A stretch of 64,000 bases of DNA from Burkholderiales bacterium (GCA_019745565.1 JAIESW010000023.1:81835-145834); one strand, 5' to 3'. Positions 43,501 to 58,500 are shown, counted from the first letter of the stretch. Notes: generated from the sequence alone by a model not told the origin. Program-made: numbers and translations.

Positions 43501-46500
43501 GAGCTGGCTGCCGGCGCGACCGAAGGCGATCGAATCCACCTCGCTGTCGAGCTCGATCATCGCCTGCGGACGACCCTGCAGGTCGAACTTCACCACCGTG
43601 CCGCGATCCGGCCAGCTGGTACCCCACAGCTCGCCGTTGGGTGCGAACTGCAGGTCGTCGACGCGGTAGTTGCTGAAGTGGCGGAACGTGCGCGTGACCG
43701 TGTCGAAGATCTCGACCCCGTCCCCCGACGACACGTAGAGCCGGCCGCCCGCCGGATCGACCGCGAGCGCCTGGGTGATGCTCTCGCCGTAGCGGCCGAG
43801 CACGCGGAAGTCGTTCGGGTCGAGCTGCAGCAGCTCGCCCCCACCCGTCGTAGCCCACAGCTGTCCGTCGGTATCGTAGGCGAGATCGAAAATCGGGGCG
43901 TCGAGCGACGCGACCGGATTCAGCACGCGCCCGCCGTCCTGATCGAAGAGGTAGAGCTGACCGCGGTTGTTGCCGCCGCTCACCAGGAACGAGCCGTCCG
44001 GCCGCGCCAGCAGGGCGAGCGGCCCGATGCCCGCGTGGCTCTGTCCGACGCCAAGACCGAAGGACTGTGCCGAGAACGGTGCGAGCACGGTGCCGAACTG
44101 AGACGGGTTCGACGTCGGCGCGGGTGCGGGAATACCCTGTTGCGCGGCGATGAACAGCGCGTTGGTCGATGGCTGTGTGCTGACCGGCGGCGGCACTCCC
44201 ACGTCGACGGTCTGCGGCCCGACGCTCGGCACCCCGCCGAGGTTGGGGCCGGAGCCGTCGCTGGGCACGTTCTGGCTCTGGGCCGGAATCTCGCGGTTGC
44301 CGGCGTTGTCGGTCGACAGCGCCAGGAATTCGTAGCGGTGCCCCGCCGCGCCGCTGAAGATCGCTTCGGTCGCCGTGGTCTGCCGCTGCCAGATGGTCCA
44401 CGCACCGCCGTCCTGCGAAACATAGACGGTCGTGTGCTTGACACCGGAACCGCCGGCATCGTCCACCGCCGCCCATTTCACTTCGTAGTCCGTGGCGCCG
44501 AGTGCGCGCACCGTCGTCGTCGTGGTCGGCGCTCCGCCGTCGACCCGCTGCACCAGTTCCGGCGTGTCGATGGGCGCAGCGTTGTTGAAGATGACGCGCG
44601 CGGACGCGTGGATCTCGTCGCCGGTGGGGGCACCGAAGTTGGTGGCCACGGTGTAGCTCACGAAACCGGCACCGCGATCCTGCGCGTTGTTCGGCGGCAG
44701 GATGCCGCGCAGGCCGTCGCGCATGACCTCGCCGGTTGCGGGATCGATGGCCTGCAACAGCCAGGTCGCGGTGTTCGTGGCCGGGTCGATGCCGGCCGAC
44801 ACGCGCAGGATGAAGCCCTTGGAGTTGCGGAAGTCGAAGTCCTGCTGGAAGTTGGCGCGGCCGTCGGGCACGTTGATGTTGATGTCGCCCAGCTTCAGGT
44901 TGCCCACGCGGAACGACCGTGCGTTGAGCGAAGGGTCGAGCTGCGAGACGATGCGGATCTCGGATACCGGGCCCGAGGCATCCGCGGGATTCTCGAACCG
45001 CACGGTGTACGGCAGCGGTTCGTTCGCCGGCAGGAACTGCTCGGGGCCATAGCCCTGCGGCCCGGAGATGGAGGCGAGCGTCGCGCTCTGCGCAGCCGCG
45101 TCGAACAGCTGCTGCAGCTCGAGCGGCGACAGGTTGCTCGAACCGATCGTGGACGCGAAATTGTCGACGGCGCTCGACGACCCGTATGGCGAGAAGATGT
45201 CGAATGCCGAGAAGTACGTCGGCCGCGACAGACCGAGATCGTAGTCCGCGAACTGCGGCAGTTCGGGGATCGGAATCACGCCCTCGAGGCCACTCTCCTG
45301 GCATTCGCGCGGATCGTATGCCGCGATCGGTGCGGTTGTGCTGCGGACGTCGCCATACCAGGCGTGCACGGCATCGAAGAAGGCGAGCAGGTCGCCCTGG
45401 CTCTGGTAGCTCGCTCCCGCCGGCCCCACGAGGACGCCCGAAGCGAGCACCGCCAGCGTGGAAACCACCTTCGGTTGCGTGCGGATCGGCGGCGCCTGGT
45501 TCTCGGGCCGCAGCAGGCCGGCCTGCTCGAGTGCGGCGAGGAAGCTCTGGGTCCAGGTTTCCTCGTCCGCCGCGAGGTTGCGCAGCGCCACCGTGGCACC
45601 GGAATCGGCGAGCACGCGGGTCCGCAGCTTGAGCGCCTCGGCCGTCTGGCGGGCGACGAACTCGTCGCGGGTCATCGGGGTCGCGGCGGCATACACGTTG
45701 AACCGGAACGGGATGAACGGCACCACGCACTTGCCGGGCACGAGGATGTCGGGATCGCTGGCGATCTCGATGAGGCCCGCGATGCGATCCTCGAACGTGC
45801 CGTCCTTGACCCAATCGGGGCGCGCATCGGCGAGCGCGCGGCGCACGCCCTCGGGATCCTTGTCGATCAGCGCCTTCAGGCCGGCGTAGGTCTGCACCGT
45901 GAAGCTTGTGCCGACGAAGCCGCCGTTGATCACGTCCAGTGCGTAGCCCGAGGTGATGGACCAGCCGCGCGTGTTGTTCTCGGAATCGAGACTCGCCCAC
46001 GGCACGTCGCTGCGGACCCCGTCGGGGGCACCGCTCACGTTCGAGTTGAAGTTGACGTAGGGCAGGTTGTAGACGTACTGGTTCTCGCCCATCTCGGACG
46101 CGCCGAACTCGAAGTACACGTAGGGCGTGTCGACGTTGGTGAGGCTCTGCAGCGAGATGCCGTAGAGGCCGGTCGAGCCCGCCGATACCACCCGCGGGCC
46201 GCCCAGCCCGATCGTGACGTCGATCGGCAGTGCGCGCTCGATCAGGTAGCGATAGGCCACCACGGCCTCGGCACCGCCGGGGTTGATGACCTTGACGTCA
46301 TAGAGGCCCCGCTCCTGTTCGCGGAAGTCGAACACGGCGATGATCTTCGTCGCGTCGACCACCTGGTAGCGCACCGGCTCGATCTCGTTGATGCCGGGCC
46401 GCACCAGCTTCACCAGGGCATCGGGGCTGAAGCGCGCGCCCTCGATCACCATCGTCACCCAGCGGCTGTCCCCGCCCTGGTCCTCGTGCACATCGGTGAT

Positions 46501-49500
46501 CTGGAACGGCAGCGACTCCGCGAGCAACCGGACCGGCACGTTGGCCGCCGGCGAGGATGTGCCGCGCACGAGCACGTAGTAGTTCCCGGCCAGCGTAGTC
46601 GGCACCCGGGCGATCTGGTCGGCGAGCATCGGCGTTTCGAAACTCGCGTCGAACTGCGCGGAGGTCGGCACGTCGCCATAGCGGACGTAGATCTCGTTGC
46701 TGGCACCGTCATTGGACGAATCGAGGCTGACGCGCAGCGTCTCGTTGGCGCCGATGGTGATGCGGTAGAGCTTCGACTCGCCCGCCGACAGCGTGGTGTC
46801 GAGCGGCGCGCCCAGGTGCAGTTGCGGCACGGCCACCGTGAGCGTGTCGGCGGAGGCCCGCGCGTTGTTGCTCTCGTCCGAACCTTCGTAGACCTCGTTG
46901 TAGATGTCGGGCCGCACGATGATGCGGTACTGGCCTTCCTTGACGGGCGGCAGGACGGCGTTCAGGTGTCCGGTGTAGGTGGCGCCGACCGCGAGCCCCC
47001 CACCGCGCGGAACGTAGCCGAGCAGCCGGTCCGTGAGATCCCACGTGCCGTCGGCCGAGAGGTAGACCGCGTCGGTCCAGCTGCCCTGCGCCGGATTGTC
47101 ACCGTCGTTGCGGACGACGTAGTCGATCTCAACGCTTTCGTTCACCGATCCGCCACCGTTCGGCAGCAGGATGGCATCGACCACGAGGTCGGACGGCGGC
47201 GGCAGCTCGATCAGGACCGGCTGCGCGGAACTGCGCGTGTTGTCGTTCTCGTTCCCCGCTTCGAATACCGCGCCTCGAGTCGCGGCGCCCGGCTGCGGCG
47301 GGTCCGTCAGCACGAACACGTAGTAGGGGCCGACGATGTCGGACGACAGGCGGATGCTGCCGGTGACGGCGTAGCTCGCCCCGGCGGCGAGCCCACCGGT
47401 GTGCGTGAACCGGTCGATGAACCGGTCGGCGTTGACGTCGAGATACGGGTCGGCCGACAGGTAGATGTAGTCGACCCAGGTGCCCTGCCGCGCGGTCGTG
47501 GCGCCCGCCCCCGTGTTGGTGACCGTATAGGAATAATCGAGGAACTGACCCGCGAACATCCGCTCGGGCGCTTCCACGCGTGTCACCTGCAGGTTCGCCG
47601 CCGGCCGCAGCACGATGTCGAGCGGCGCCTGGGTGATGTTGTTGCCTTCGCCGCGGAACTCCGGCACGGCATCGGGAATCAGTCCGACGCGCGACAGCTC
47701 GCTGGCGGTCGGGCTGCCGACGTCGGTGACGCCGTAGACGTCCGAATCCGTATAGGCGATGACGTACCAGCGACCCGACGCACCCTGCGGCAAGCTCACC
47801 TGCAGGTTCTGGGTATAGCTCTGGCCGATACCGAGCCCGCCGCGGCGGACGAAGGTGCCGACTTCGAGGTCACCCGGATCGAGGGACGGATCGTGCGACA
47901 GATACACCCGATCGACCCAGTAGATCTCGCGCGTCGCGCGGCTGCCGTCGTTGCGGACGGTGAAGCTGACGTCGATCACGTCGCCCGAACCGACCGGGGT
48001 GGTCGGCGCGAGCAGCGTGGACACCACCAGGTCCGGTTCGCGGTAGATGACCGGGATCGAACCGATGTTGCGATTGTTGACCAGCCGCGAACTGTCCGGG
48101 GCCGGGGCCGCCTCGAAGACCTGGCCGGCATACTGCTGCAACGAGCGGAAGTTCTCGCCGTTCTCCGGATCGGTGTTGGGCTGCGTGCCGGACCCATCGG
48201 CGATCACGTACAGGTAGTACTGACCCTCGATGCCGCGCGGCAGCGTGACCTCCAGGGACTCGGTGTACGAAGCGCCGGCGCCGAGGCCATTGCGGTTGTC
48301 GTGCACCCGGGTACCAAGCAGCGTGGCACGCGAAGCGACGAACACCGGGTCGGGCGAGAAGAAGACGGCGTCGGTCCATTGGCGCGTGCCGCTCCACACG
48401 GCGGCGCCGTCGTTGGTCACGGACCACGTCACGACCGCCTTCTCGCCCGAGTAGTTGACGGGCGGACCTTCCACGGACACCACGCGCAGATCCGACACGC
48501 GCGGCACGATCGAAGTCGTGGTCACGCGCGTGTTGTTGGTCTCGTTCGACTCGAGCACGTTGGGCGGCAGGGGGTTGCCGTCGGCGTAGACAGTGATGTA
48601 GTTCGCCTTCACGGCCGGGGACAGCGTGAAGGACTGCTGGTTCGTGTAGAAATCGCCGGAGAGCAGGCCCTTGGGCCGGCTGAAGACGCCGAGCAGCCAC
48701 ACCTTCGCGTTCGGCGCGAAGATGTCGGCCCCGTCCGAGGCGTAGACCCAGTCGGACCAGTCACCCGGCGCGTCGCCTTCGGCGTTGTTCTGGACGGTCC
48801 ACGACACCGAGAACGGCGCATCCACCGACCCGGTCGTATCCGAGACGACGTTGGTGACGATGAGATCGGGCAACGCCGGCACCGGATTGCCGATGACGTC
48901 GATGCGCCGCGCCTTGAAGTTGCTGCTGTCGAGGGTGGACGGATCGTCGGGATTGACGTTCTGCGGGTAGTTGGTCTCGAACACCGCGTCGTAGGCGTCG
49001 CTCCACGGCGTGATGTAGTAGGTCCCCGATTCGATGACCGACGGCAGGCGCACCTTGACCACCTGCTGGTAGGACTCACCGACGGCGAGCCGCCCGGTGT
49101 GCGTGAACGTGCCGAGCAGGATGCCGCCGTTCGCGTTCGGGCCGGTGCCCGGCGTGGGTCGCGTCTTGTCGCGGGCGAGCCAGACCGTGTCGGTCCAACT
49201 CTCGCGGTCGGTGATGTTGGAACCGTTGTTGGTGACGGTGAAGCGGACTTCGATCTCGGCGCCGTACACGCCCTGGTCGGGTGCGATGACGTTGCCCAGC
49301 ACCAGGTCGGACGGCTGGTACGGATCGACGTAGATCGCGCGGGTCAGGACGTTGTTGTTGTCGCGCGGGTATTCGTCGACGGTGTTGTCGATGTCGGCGA
49401 CGGCGATCAGGAAGCCCTCGCCGCTGAAGCGCTGCGGGATGACCAGCGTGTCGCTCGATTGCGAGTAGCGGCCGCCGTCGGCGTTGAGCGCGGTGCCGTT

Positions 49501-52500
49501 GCGGATGCGGCCGATCAGGATGTCGTCGCCGCCCAGCTTGTTGTCGAGCGACAGGTAGACCGCGTCGAACCACTGGCCGTTGGCCTCCACCGAGCCGCGA
49601 TTGACCACGTCGAATCCGACCGAGACCGTACCGCCTGCCGTGACGCGGTCGGGCCCCGTCAGGCTCTCGATCTGGAGGTCCGGGCGTGCCTTGAGCGACA
49701 GCAGCAGGGGCTGATCGTCCGCCAGCAGGTTGTTGCCGGCCGCCGTGCCGTTCTCGTAGACCGAGTTGCCGGCGTTGGTGGTCACCTCGAGGCGCCAGGA
49801 ACCCTCGATCTTCGCCGGGAGGCGGATGCGCTCGGTCCGCGTGTACGAGGCGTTGACCTCAAGACCGTTGCTGAAGGTGAAGTTGCCGAGCGAGATCGGA
49901 CGCGCGTCGGGATCGCCGAGCTTGCGCAGCACCACCGAGTCGCTCCATGTCCCGTCGGCGCGCGCCTGGCCGTTGTTGCGGACGGTCCACGTGACGTCCA
50001 CCAGGTCGCCTTCGAGGGCGGCACCAGGCGCGGAGATGCTGGTCACCTGCAGATCCGGGCTCGGCGCCAGCGCGACGGTCACCGTGCCGGCGAAGGTGGT
50101 GTTGTCCTGGTCGTAGACGAACTCGAAGGGCCCGCCGGTGCGCACAAACACGTAGTAGGTGCCGGTGAATCCCTCGGGCAGGGCAAGGGTGCCGGTGCGG
50201 TCGTAGCCGAAGCCGGTCGCCAGCGCCCCGAGATGAGTGAACTGCTGCGCCAAAACGACGTTGCGCCCGGCGGCATCGCTGGCCAGGAATACCGTATCGG
50301 CCCACTGCACCAGGTCGGTCCGCGCAATGCCGTGGTTCTCCACGCGCCAGGTCGCGTTGAACGTGCCACCCGATTGCGCAGTCGCGTCGGTGGACGCAGT
50401 CATGACGCGCAGGTCCGCATAGGGCGACGGCATCACGTCGAACGGCTGCAGCGCGGCCGCGGCGTTGTTCGACTCGAGGTCGTTCTCGAACACCACCTTG
50501 CCGGCATCCGAGATCACGAACAGGGTGTAGCGACCGAGGAACGCCGGCGGCAGCACCAGGTTCTCGGTGCGCGAGTAGGTGCCGTCCTTCGCCAGGAACC
50601 CGACGTGTTCAAATTCGCCGATGACCTTGTCGTCACCGTTGCCGGCGATGCCGTCCGCCGAGGCAACGATCCGGTCGACCCAGCGGTCGGTGATGCCGGT
50701 GCCGGTGCCGACGTTGGTCACGGTCCAGCCGACCGTGACGCGCGCCGGATCCTGGATGGTGAGCGTGGGGGCGGTAACGTTGGACACCTGCAGGTCCGCG
50801 TACGGCGCGAGCGCGATCGTGATCGGCGCGGAGCCGGTGTTGTCGTTCTCGGCACCGACTTCGGCGATCGCATTGGCGGCATCGGTCCGCACGAGCACGT
50901 ACCAGTTCCCCGACACATCGACCGGAATCGTGACGTCGAGGCTGCCGTCGTAGAACGCCCCCACTGCCAGCGAGCCGGGTCCGGCCCGTTCGCCGATCTG
51001 GCGGTCGTTGCTGTCCCACTGCTGATCGCGCGAGAGATAGATGCGGTCGACCCAGGCCTGGTCGATGGCGGCGGACCCCCCGTTCACCCCACGCCAGGTC
51101 ACCTGCAGCGACCCGGCGGAAGTCCCGGTGGGCGGCACGGTGACGCTCTGGACCTCGAGATCCCGGTGGACGAGCGCGAGCGATCCGCTCGAGGCCTGGT
51201 TGTCGGATTCGCGACCGCCTTCGTACACCTGCCCCGCGGCATCGCTGACGACGACGATGCGGAACGTGCCGTCGGCCAGCGGCGGCAGCGTGACATTGGC
51301 CGTGCCGTTGTAGCTGGCGCCGCTCGCGAGCGACTGGCTGCGCGCGACCGTCGTCAGCAGGGTCGCACCGTTCAGGCTGCCGTCCGCCGAGAGATAGACG
51401 CGATCGGACCAGGGCCCGGTCGCCGCAGCCTCGCCGCCATTGGTCACGCTCCAGGTCACGTCAACCGCGGTTCCGCTCAGCGCCACGGCGGGCGAGATGA
51501 CGTTCGACACGACCAGGTTGGGTGCCGGCGCGAGGCTCACGTTCGTGGCCACCACCGAAGCGCCGGTGTTGTTGGCCTCGAGCCCCTTCTCGAACACCTG
51601 GTTCTCGACGTCGGACACAACAATGAAGCGATAGGCGCCGGAGATCTCGTTGGGGAGCGTGAAGGTCGCGCCGCCGGTGTACGCGTCACCGGCAGCGAGT
51701 GGGCCGTTGCGGATGACGTCACCGAGCAGCACATCGCCCGCGTCGAGCACACCGTCGAGGGAGAGATAGACCCGGTCCTTCCAGGAGGCCGATCCCGGAA
51801 TCGCGGTGTCGCCGATGTTCCGCACGCGCCAGCTCACTTCCTGGCGGCTGCCCGAGGGCGCGGCCGCCGGACCGGCCACGGCTTCGACCGCCAGGTCGGC
51901 GAACGGCGTCGTGAGGCTGACCACGCGCGGCCCGGCATCGTTGTTGGCGCGGGTATCGGGCTCGGCCACTGCCTGCGCGGCATCGGTGCGCAGGAACAGG
52001 TTGAACGAGCCTTGCAGTCCGGTGGGCACGTCGACCGTCAGCGTCGCGTCGTAAGTGCCGCCGCCGGCCAGACCGCCGGTGTGAGTGCGTGAACCGAGTA
52101 CGCGATCCTCCGCATTGCCGAAGATGGCATCCTGGGACAGGACGATGCGATCGATCCAGTCGCCCGTCGCCGCCACGGTGCCGTCGTTGGTGACGGACCA
52201 GCTCACCATCATCGTCCCGCCACCGCGCGCATCGGACGGTGCCGCGAGGTTGAAGGCGCGCAGGTCCGGATAAGCGCGCTGCACGGACGTGACCTCGAGC
52301 AGCGCGGCATTGTTGACCTCGCCGGTGCCGCCGGCATTGGCCTCGACGATCGATGCGGCACCGCTCGCGGTGCGATCCGCGGTGACGGTGATGCGCAGCA
52401 GCCCCGCACCGCGCGTGCCGTCCGGCAGCGTGAAGGAGTAGGCGCGCGCGTGGCTGCCACCGGCAGCCAGGACTGCGTCCGCGCCGGCCGAATCGTGCAG

Positions 52501-55500
52501 AAGGTCCGCGTTGATCAGCGTTTCGCCGGTGGTCGTGTTGACCACCTCGATGCGGTCGCGCCAGTTTGCGCCCACCGGCACGTTGCCGGTGTTCGCGTCG
52601 TCCCAGCGCAGCACCAGTTGTCGACCCGACTCCACCGGTCCCGGATCGAGCCGCAGGTTCTGCACGACCAGATCGGGGGCGGAAGCGACGGTGAGCTTCG
52701 CGGTGTTGTTGGTCTCGGCGTCGCCGGCCGTGTTGTATTCGAAGACCGCGTTGCCGCTGTCGGTCACGACCTGGAACTCGAACAACCCCTGGCCACCCGA
52801 AGCGGGCCAGTCGAACGTGATCTGCCGGTTGCGACCGGTCCCGGGTGCAATGGGTCCGTTCCCCGGGCCCGCCGGGTCATAGGTGACCGACGATGAGTAC
52901 ACTACCTGGCCCGTCGTGAGATTGCGCACCTGGATCGCGTCGGCGAACGGGGCGCTCGCGGCGCGATTGCCGGCGTTGTCGACGCGCCACGACACGGTGA
53001 CCGGTGCCCCGGCGATCCAGCTCGCCGGCGGACTCACCTGCAGGCCGCCGACCACCAGATCGGCGTAGGCCGCGAGCGTCGACGTCACCGTCAACGTCGT
53101 GTCGTTGTTCGCCTCCGCGGTCTGCGTCGGATTCTGCTCGGCAAGCGCATTGTCGACGTCGACGGTCACGGTCACCGCGAGCGTGCCGGCGCCCCGCGCG
53201 CCGTCGGGCAGCGCGAACGCGATCTCCCGCAGAAGCGACTGGCCCGGCGACAGCGGCGCCTGCGTCCCGCCGATCGTGACCGGCAGCAGCACGTTCGCGA
53301 TGATCTCGTTGGTCGTCGTGTTGCGGACGATCACGCGATCGCGCCAGCTCGTGGCGGCATCCTGGTTGCCGGCGTTGCGATCGGACCAGCGCACCGTGAG
53401 CGACTGCCCGGATTCGAGAGTGCCGATCACCTGCACGTCGGTGGCGAAGAGATCGGGACCCGGTTGGCCCTGGAGCCCATCGAGCGGCAGCGGCGCCTGC
53501 AGCGGCGCCGGCGTCACGTTGAACGCGAACGCAAGCGGGTTGGCCGCGGCGTTGCGCCGCCCTTCGAACAACAAGGTGTAGACACCGGCGTTGGGAAGCG
53601 CGAGCACGTCCATGTCGGAGCCGAGGTTCTGCTCGAACACCTGGTCACCGTAAGGCGTGATGAGGCGCCAGCGACCGTTCCCGTTGGGGGTCGCCTGCGC
53701 ATCGAAGTAGTAGCGATCACCCGCCTGCGCCGTGAAGCGATACATGCGGGTCTCGTTGCCGGGCACCAGCTGCTGACCGGTCACCGGACTCCCGGGCGTG
53801 ATGGGCGTGGCGGTCGCGAGATCGAGCAGCCGGAAGGCATACGGACCCGTGGCGTCCGCACCGACGTCGACCGTCAGGACGTAGTTGCCCGCCACCAGGT
53901 CGAGCACCGGTGAACCGGACCAGTCCTGCGCGTCCGAGCCCTGCAGCGATCGTCCGTTCACGATCGTGCCGCGCGGACCGGTGAGGGTCCAGCTGAAGCT
54001 GGTGTCGGACAGGGTGTCGAACACCACCTGCTTCCGGTCGGCGAGCGTGAACGTGTAGAGATCCCGCTGCCCGGGGTACGCGATCGCGCCGTTGTTGGTC
54101 GTGCCCAGGGTGAGCGACGGTGTATCGTCCACCACTTTCTGCACGTTGAACGTGAAGGAATTGGTGGATGCCGCGCCGGCGTTGCGACGCCCTTCGAACA
54201 GCAGCGTGTACGTCCCCGTCGAAATCAGGGTGGTCACGTCGATGTCGCTGCCGATTCCGGTGTTGAGAATCTGGTCGCCGTAGGGATTGATCAGTCGCCA
54301 GCTGCCGTTGCCGTTGGCGAAGGCCTGCATGTCGAAGTAGTAGCGCTCGCCGGCGACTGCATCGAAGCGGTACATCGCCGTCTGCGTGGCCGGATTCAGC
54401 ACCACGGTCTGCGGAGTCCCCGGGGTCAGCGCCTGGGCCGCCGCGAGATCGAGCAGGCGGAACGCGTAGCTGCCGGTCAGTTCGGCGGGACCGTCGATGA
54501 CCAGCGTGTAGTTGCCCGCCACGAGGTCGAGCACCGGGGTACTGCCGAAGTCCTGCGCGTCGGTGCCGCGGAAATCGCGCGCGTTGACTACCGTGCCGCG
54601 CGGTCCGGTCAGGGTCCAGTTGAAGGCGGCGTCCGTCAGCACGTCGAACACGATCTGGCGGCGGTCGGCCAGCGTGAACGTGTAGGCGTCCTTCTCGCCC
54701 TGCACGCCGATCGTGCCGTTGACCGTGGCACCCAGCGTGAGCGCGGCGGTCTGGTCCGCGATCCGCTGCGCGACGAAGCGGTAGTTGTTCGCCGCGACAG
54801 TGTACGGCTCGCCTTCGATGCTGAGGACGTAGGCACCGGACTGCGGCAGAGTGACTTCGAGATCGCCGGAAGCGACGCCGCCCTGGCCGTTGTACGCGAC
54901 CAGCTGGCCCTGCGGGCCGGTCAGCCGCCAGGCGATGTCCGAGTTGCCGATCTGCTGGAGATCAAAATACCAGCGCTCGCCGGCCACACCGTCGATGCGG
55001 TACAGATCGGTCTCGTTGCCCGGATTGAGCGTGCCGTCGACCACCTGGCCGGAAGTCACCGCCGTGGCAGTGCCAAGGTCGAGCAACTGGAAGCCGTAGT
55101 TGCCGGTGAATCCGCTCTCGCCGCGCAGGCGCAACACGTAGCTGCCGGGGTCCAGGGACAGCACCGGATTGCTGCTGCCCAGGCGGGCCGAGTCGGAGTT
55201 GTAGAACCGTGCGCCGTCGACCACGATCCCGCGCGGCCCCTCGAGACTCCACAGCAGCGAGAACGCGTCGGTGCGCGAATCGAACACGATGCGCTTCGCC
55301 GCGGACAGCGTGAACGTGTACGTGTCCACCTCGCCGGCCGCGGCGATGCTGCCCGTCACCGGCGCACCGAAGCCGATGTCATTCGGCGTCACCGGCGCCG
55401 GCGGCGTGTTGCCGCGCGCCTCGACGTTGAAGCTGTAGCTGACGATGGCGGTCTGATCCACCGGGCCTTCCACGAGCAGCGTGTAGCGTCCGGCGACGCT

Positions 55501-58500
55501 CAGCGTCCGTTCCGCGGTATCGGAAAAACCCTGGAAGAAGACCTGCCGCCCCGCAGGATCGAGCAGCCGCCAATAGGCGGACCCGCCGCTCAGTGTCCGT
55601 TGATCGAAGAACACGCGGTCGCCGGCAACGGCATCGAACGCGTACAGCTGCGTGGCGTTGCCGGGCAGCAGAGTGCCCGTGACGCCGGCGCCGGCTGCGG
55701 ATTGCTGGCTGATCAGCGTCGCCGTCGCGAGGTCGAGCAATCGAAACGAGTAGTCTCCGGTCGCGTCCCCCGTGGGGTCGATGACGAGGGTGTAGTCGCC
55801 GGCAATCAGGTCGAGCGTCGGGGTGGAGCCGAAAGTGTTGGCGTCGGAACTGCGCGTAGAACGGGTCGTGATGACGTCGCCGAGCGGGCCCTTCAGACTC
55901 CACTGGAAGTCGGTGCCGTTCAACGCGTCGAACACGATCGACTTGCGATCGGACAGCGTGAACGAGTAGATGTCGCGTTGGCCCGTGGTGCCGATGGTCG
56001 CGGCGATGGTCGAGCCGAGCGCGAGGGCGCGGGTGACGTCGGTCACCGGTTGCACGTTGAAGGTGAACGGATTCGGCGCCAGGTTGTTGCGCCGGCCCTC
56101 GAACAGCAGCGTGTAAGTCCCCGTGGTGGCCGCCGCCAGCACGTCGACGTCGGTGCCGATCTGCGAGTAGACCAGCTGGTCGCCGAAAGGGTCGATCAAC
56201 CGCCAAGTGCCGTCGTTCGTCTTGATCGACTGCACGTCGAAGAAGAACCGCTGGCCGGCCGTGGCATCGAAGCGGTACAGCGCGCTGGCGGATCCGGGAT
56301 CGAGCACGCCGGCAAGCGGGGTTCCCGGCGTGATGGCGGCGGCCGAAGCCAGGTCCAGCAGACGGAAGCCGTAATGCCCGGTCGCATCGCCGGCCGCATC
56401 GATGGTGAGGCGGTACGCACCCGGCGCGAGATCGAGCACGATGTTGCCGCTGCCGACGTCGGGCCCGTTCGAAAAGCGCAGCTGGCGCCCGTCGACGATG
56501 GTGCCGCGCGGACCGGTCAGGGTCCAGTTGAGATCGGTGTCGTAGAGCGCGTCGAGATACAGGCGCCGCGCGGTTGCGAGGTTGAAGGTGTAGGAGTCCT
56601 GCTGCCCCGGCGAAGCGATGTTGCCGACGATGGCGCCGGGCGCGGTGTCGTCGTAGCTGCGCCACTGCACGGCGGCCCCCACGGCCACGCCGTTCGTGAC
56701 GGTGCGTCCGGCGGTCTGATCGAGCGGCAGATACAGCGCGAGACCCGATTCGGCACCGGTGAGCGGCGCATCCTTCGCGGCCTGGATCTGCGCCTGGGTG
56801 CGCGCGAGACTCCACAGACGCACTTCGTCGATCGAGCCTTCGAAGAGCGAGTAGCTGGCGCTGTTCTCGAGCGTCCGGCCGATCGACAGCGGTGTCGCGA
56901 ACGTCAGCGCCGGACCGCCGCGCACGGCGGCGGTGCCGTTGGTGGCCGCGACGCCGTTCACGAACACGCGGATCTGCGGGCTCGGCCCGGCCGAACCGCT
57001 GCGATCGATCACGCCCGCGACGTGCACCCATTGGCCCGCGGTAACGAGGCCGCCCACCGTCTCCACGCTCTGGGTGCCGATGGCGTCGGACGTGCCGAAC
57101 CAGATGGCACCGTTGTCGCGCACCCACATGGAGTACGTGCGTCGTCCGAAGGTCGTGCCCTCCTCCTTGACGGCGATCGGCATCCACGTGTTGGCGAACC
57201 GGTCGACCTTGATCCACGCTTCGAACGTGAGGTCCGCGGTCAGGTTGGTGCTCGGGGCGTTGGCGGCCTCCAGGTACTCGGTGCCGGACAGGTGCAGCGC
57301 GCCGCCCACCTGACCCGCGCTCCATTCCGGCGCGATGCCGTAGCTCTGTCCGGGCACGATGGCGACGGTGTCGTCGGTCACGCTACGCACGGCGAAACGG
57401 AACGCGTTCGGTTCCGCGTTGTAGCGGCGCCCCTCGAACAGCAGCGTGTAGGTGCCGGTGTTGCGCAGCGTGGTGACGTCGACGTCGGACCCGATGTTCA
57501 CCGAGTACACCTGGTCGCCGTAAGGATCGATCAGGCGCCACTGGCCGTCGGTATTGGCGACCGACCGCATGTCGAAGTAGTAGCGCGAGCCGGCGACCGC
57601 GTCGAAACGGTAGAGCTGCGTCTCGTTGCCGGGATCGAGCGTTCCCGCGACTTCCACGTCCGGCAGGATCGCCTGGGCCGATGCCAGATCCACCAGGCGG
57701 AACGCGAACGGCGCCGTGAAATCCGCGCCGGCGTCGACCGTCAGCGTGTAGTCACCCGCCACGAGATCGAGGACCGGGTTGCCGCCGAACTCGGCAGAGT
57801 TCGAGCTCCGGAAACCGCGCCCGCTGACCTCGGTGCCTCGCGGCCCCACGAGGGTCCACGACAGATCGATGTCGGACAACGCGTCGAAGTAGAGCTTGCG
57901 GTCCTGCGCGAGCGAGAACGTGTAGATGCTGCGCGACCCCGCCTGGGTGATCCGGCCCTGCACCACCCCGGGTGTGGTATCGCCGAGGTTGCGCAGCGTC
58001 CCGGTCGGACCGACCGGCCCGGTCGTGGTCGCACCCGAGGTCTCGCTGAACGGCAGATACAGCACGAGGCCGTTCTCGGTGCCGGTGAGGGACGTACTGC
58101 GATCGGCGCGGATCTCGTCGAGCGTGCGTGCCCGGTTCCACAGACGCACCTCGTCGATCGCACCGAAGAGGCCGGCGTTTTCGTCCCACGTCGGCATGGC
58201 GCGACCGATGGTGAGCGGTGTCGCGTACGACGCGGCCGGGGTCGCTCTGGCGGCGGCCGTGGCGAGCTGCTCGCCGTTCACGATCAGGCGCATCTGGCCC
58301 GACACGCGGTCGATCACACCGGCCACGTGGTACCACGTTCCGGCCTGGATGGTTCCCGCCAGCGTGATCGCCTCCTGGCCGGCCGAGGACAGCAACAGAC
58401 GACCGTCGGCGTTGAGCCAGAGCGCATACGTACGCTGCTGCCAGTCGTTGCCGGAGCCCTCGTTCTGCATGCCCTTGTAGACGAGCGACGTCCAGGTATC

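Noticed and set aside
36544..52092. Plus-strand open frame of 5,182 codons
   Set aside because: It is in exact antisense codon register with giant 2, has arginine/glycine/valine/histidine-rich low-information sequence and no domain. It is open only because giant 2 avoids three rare codons.
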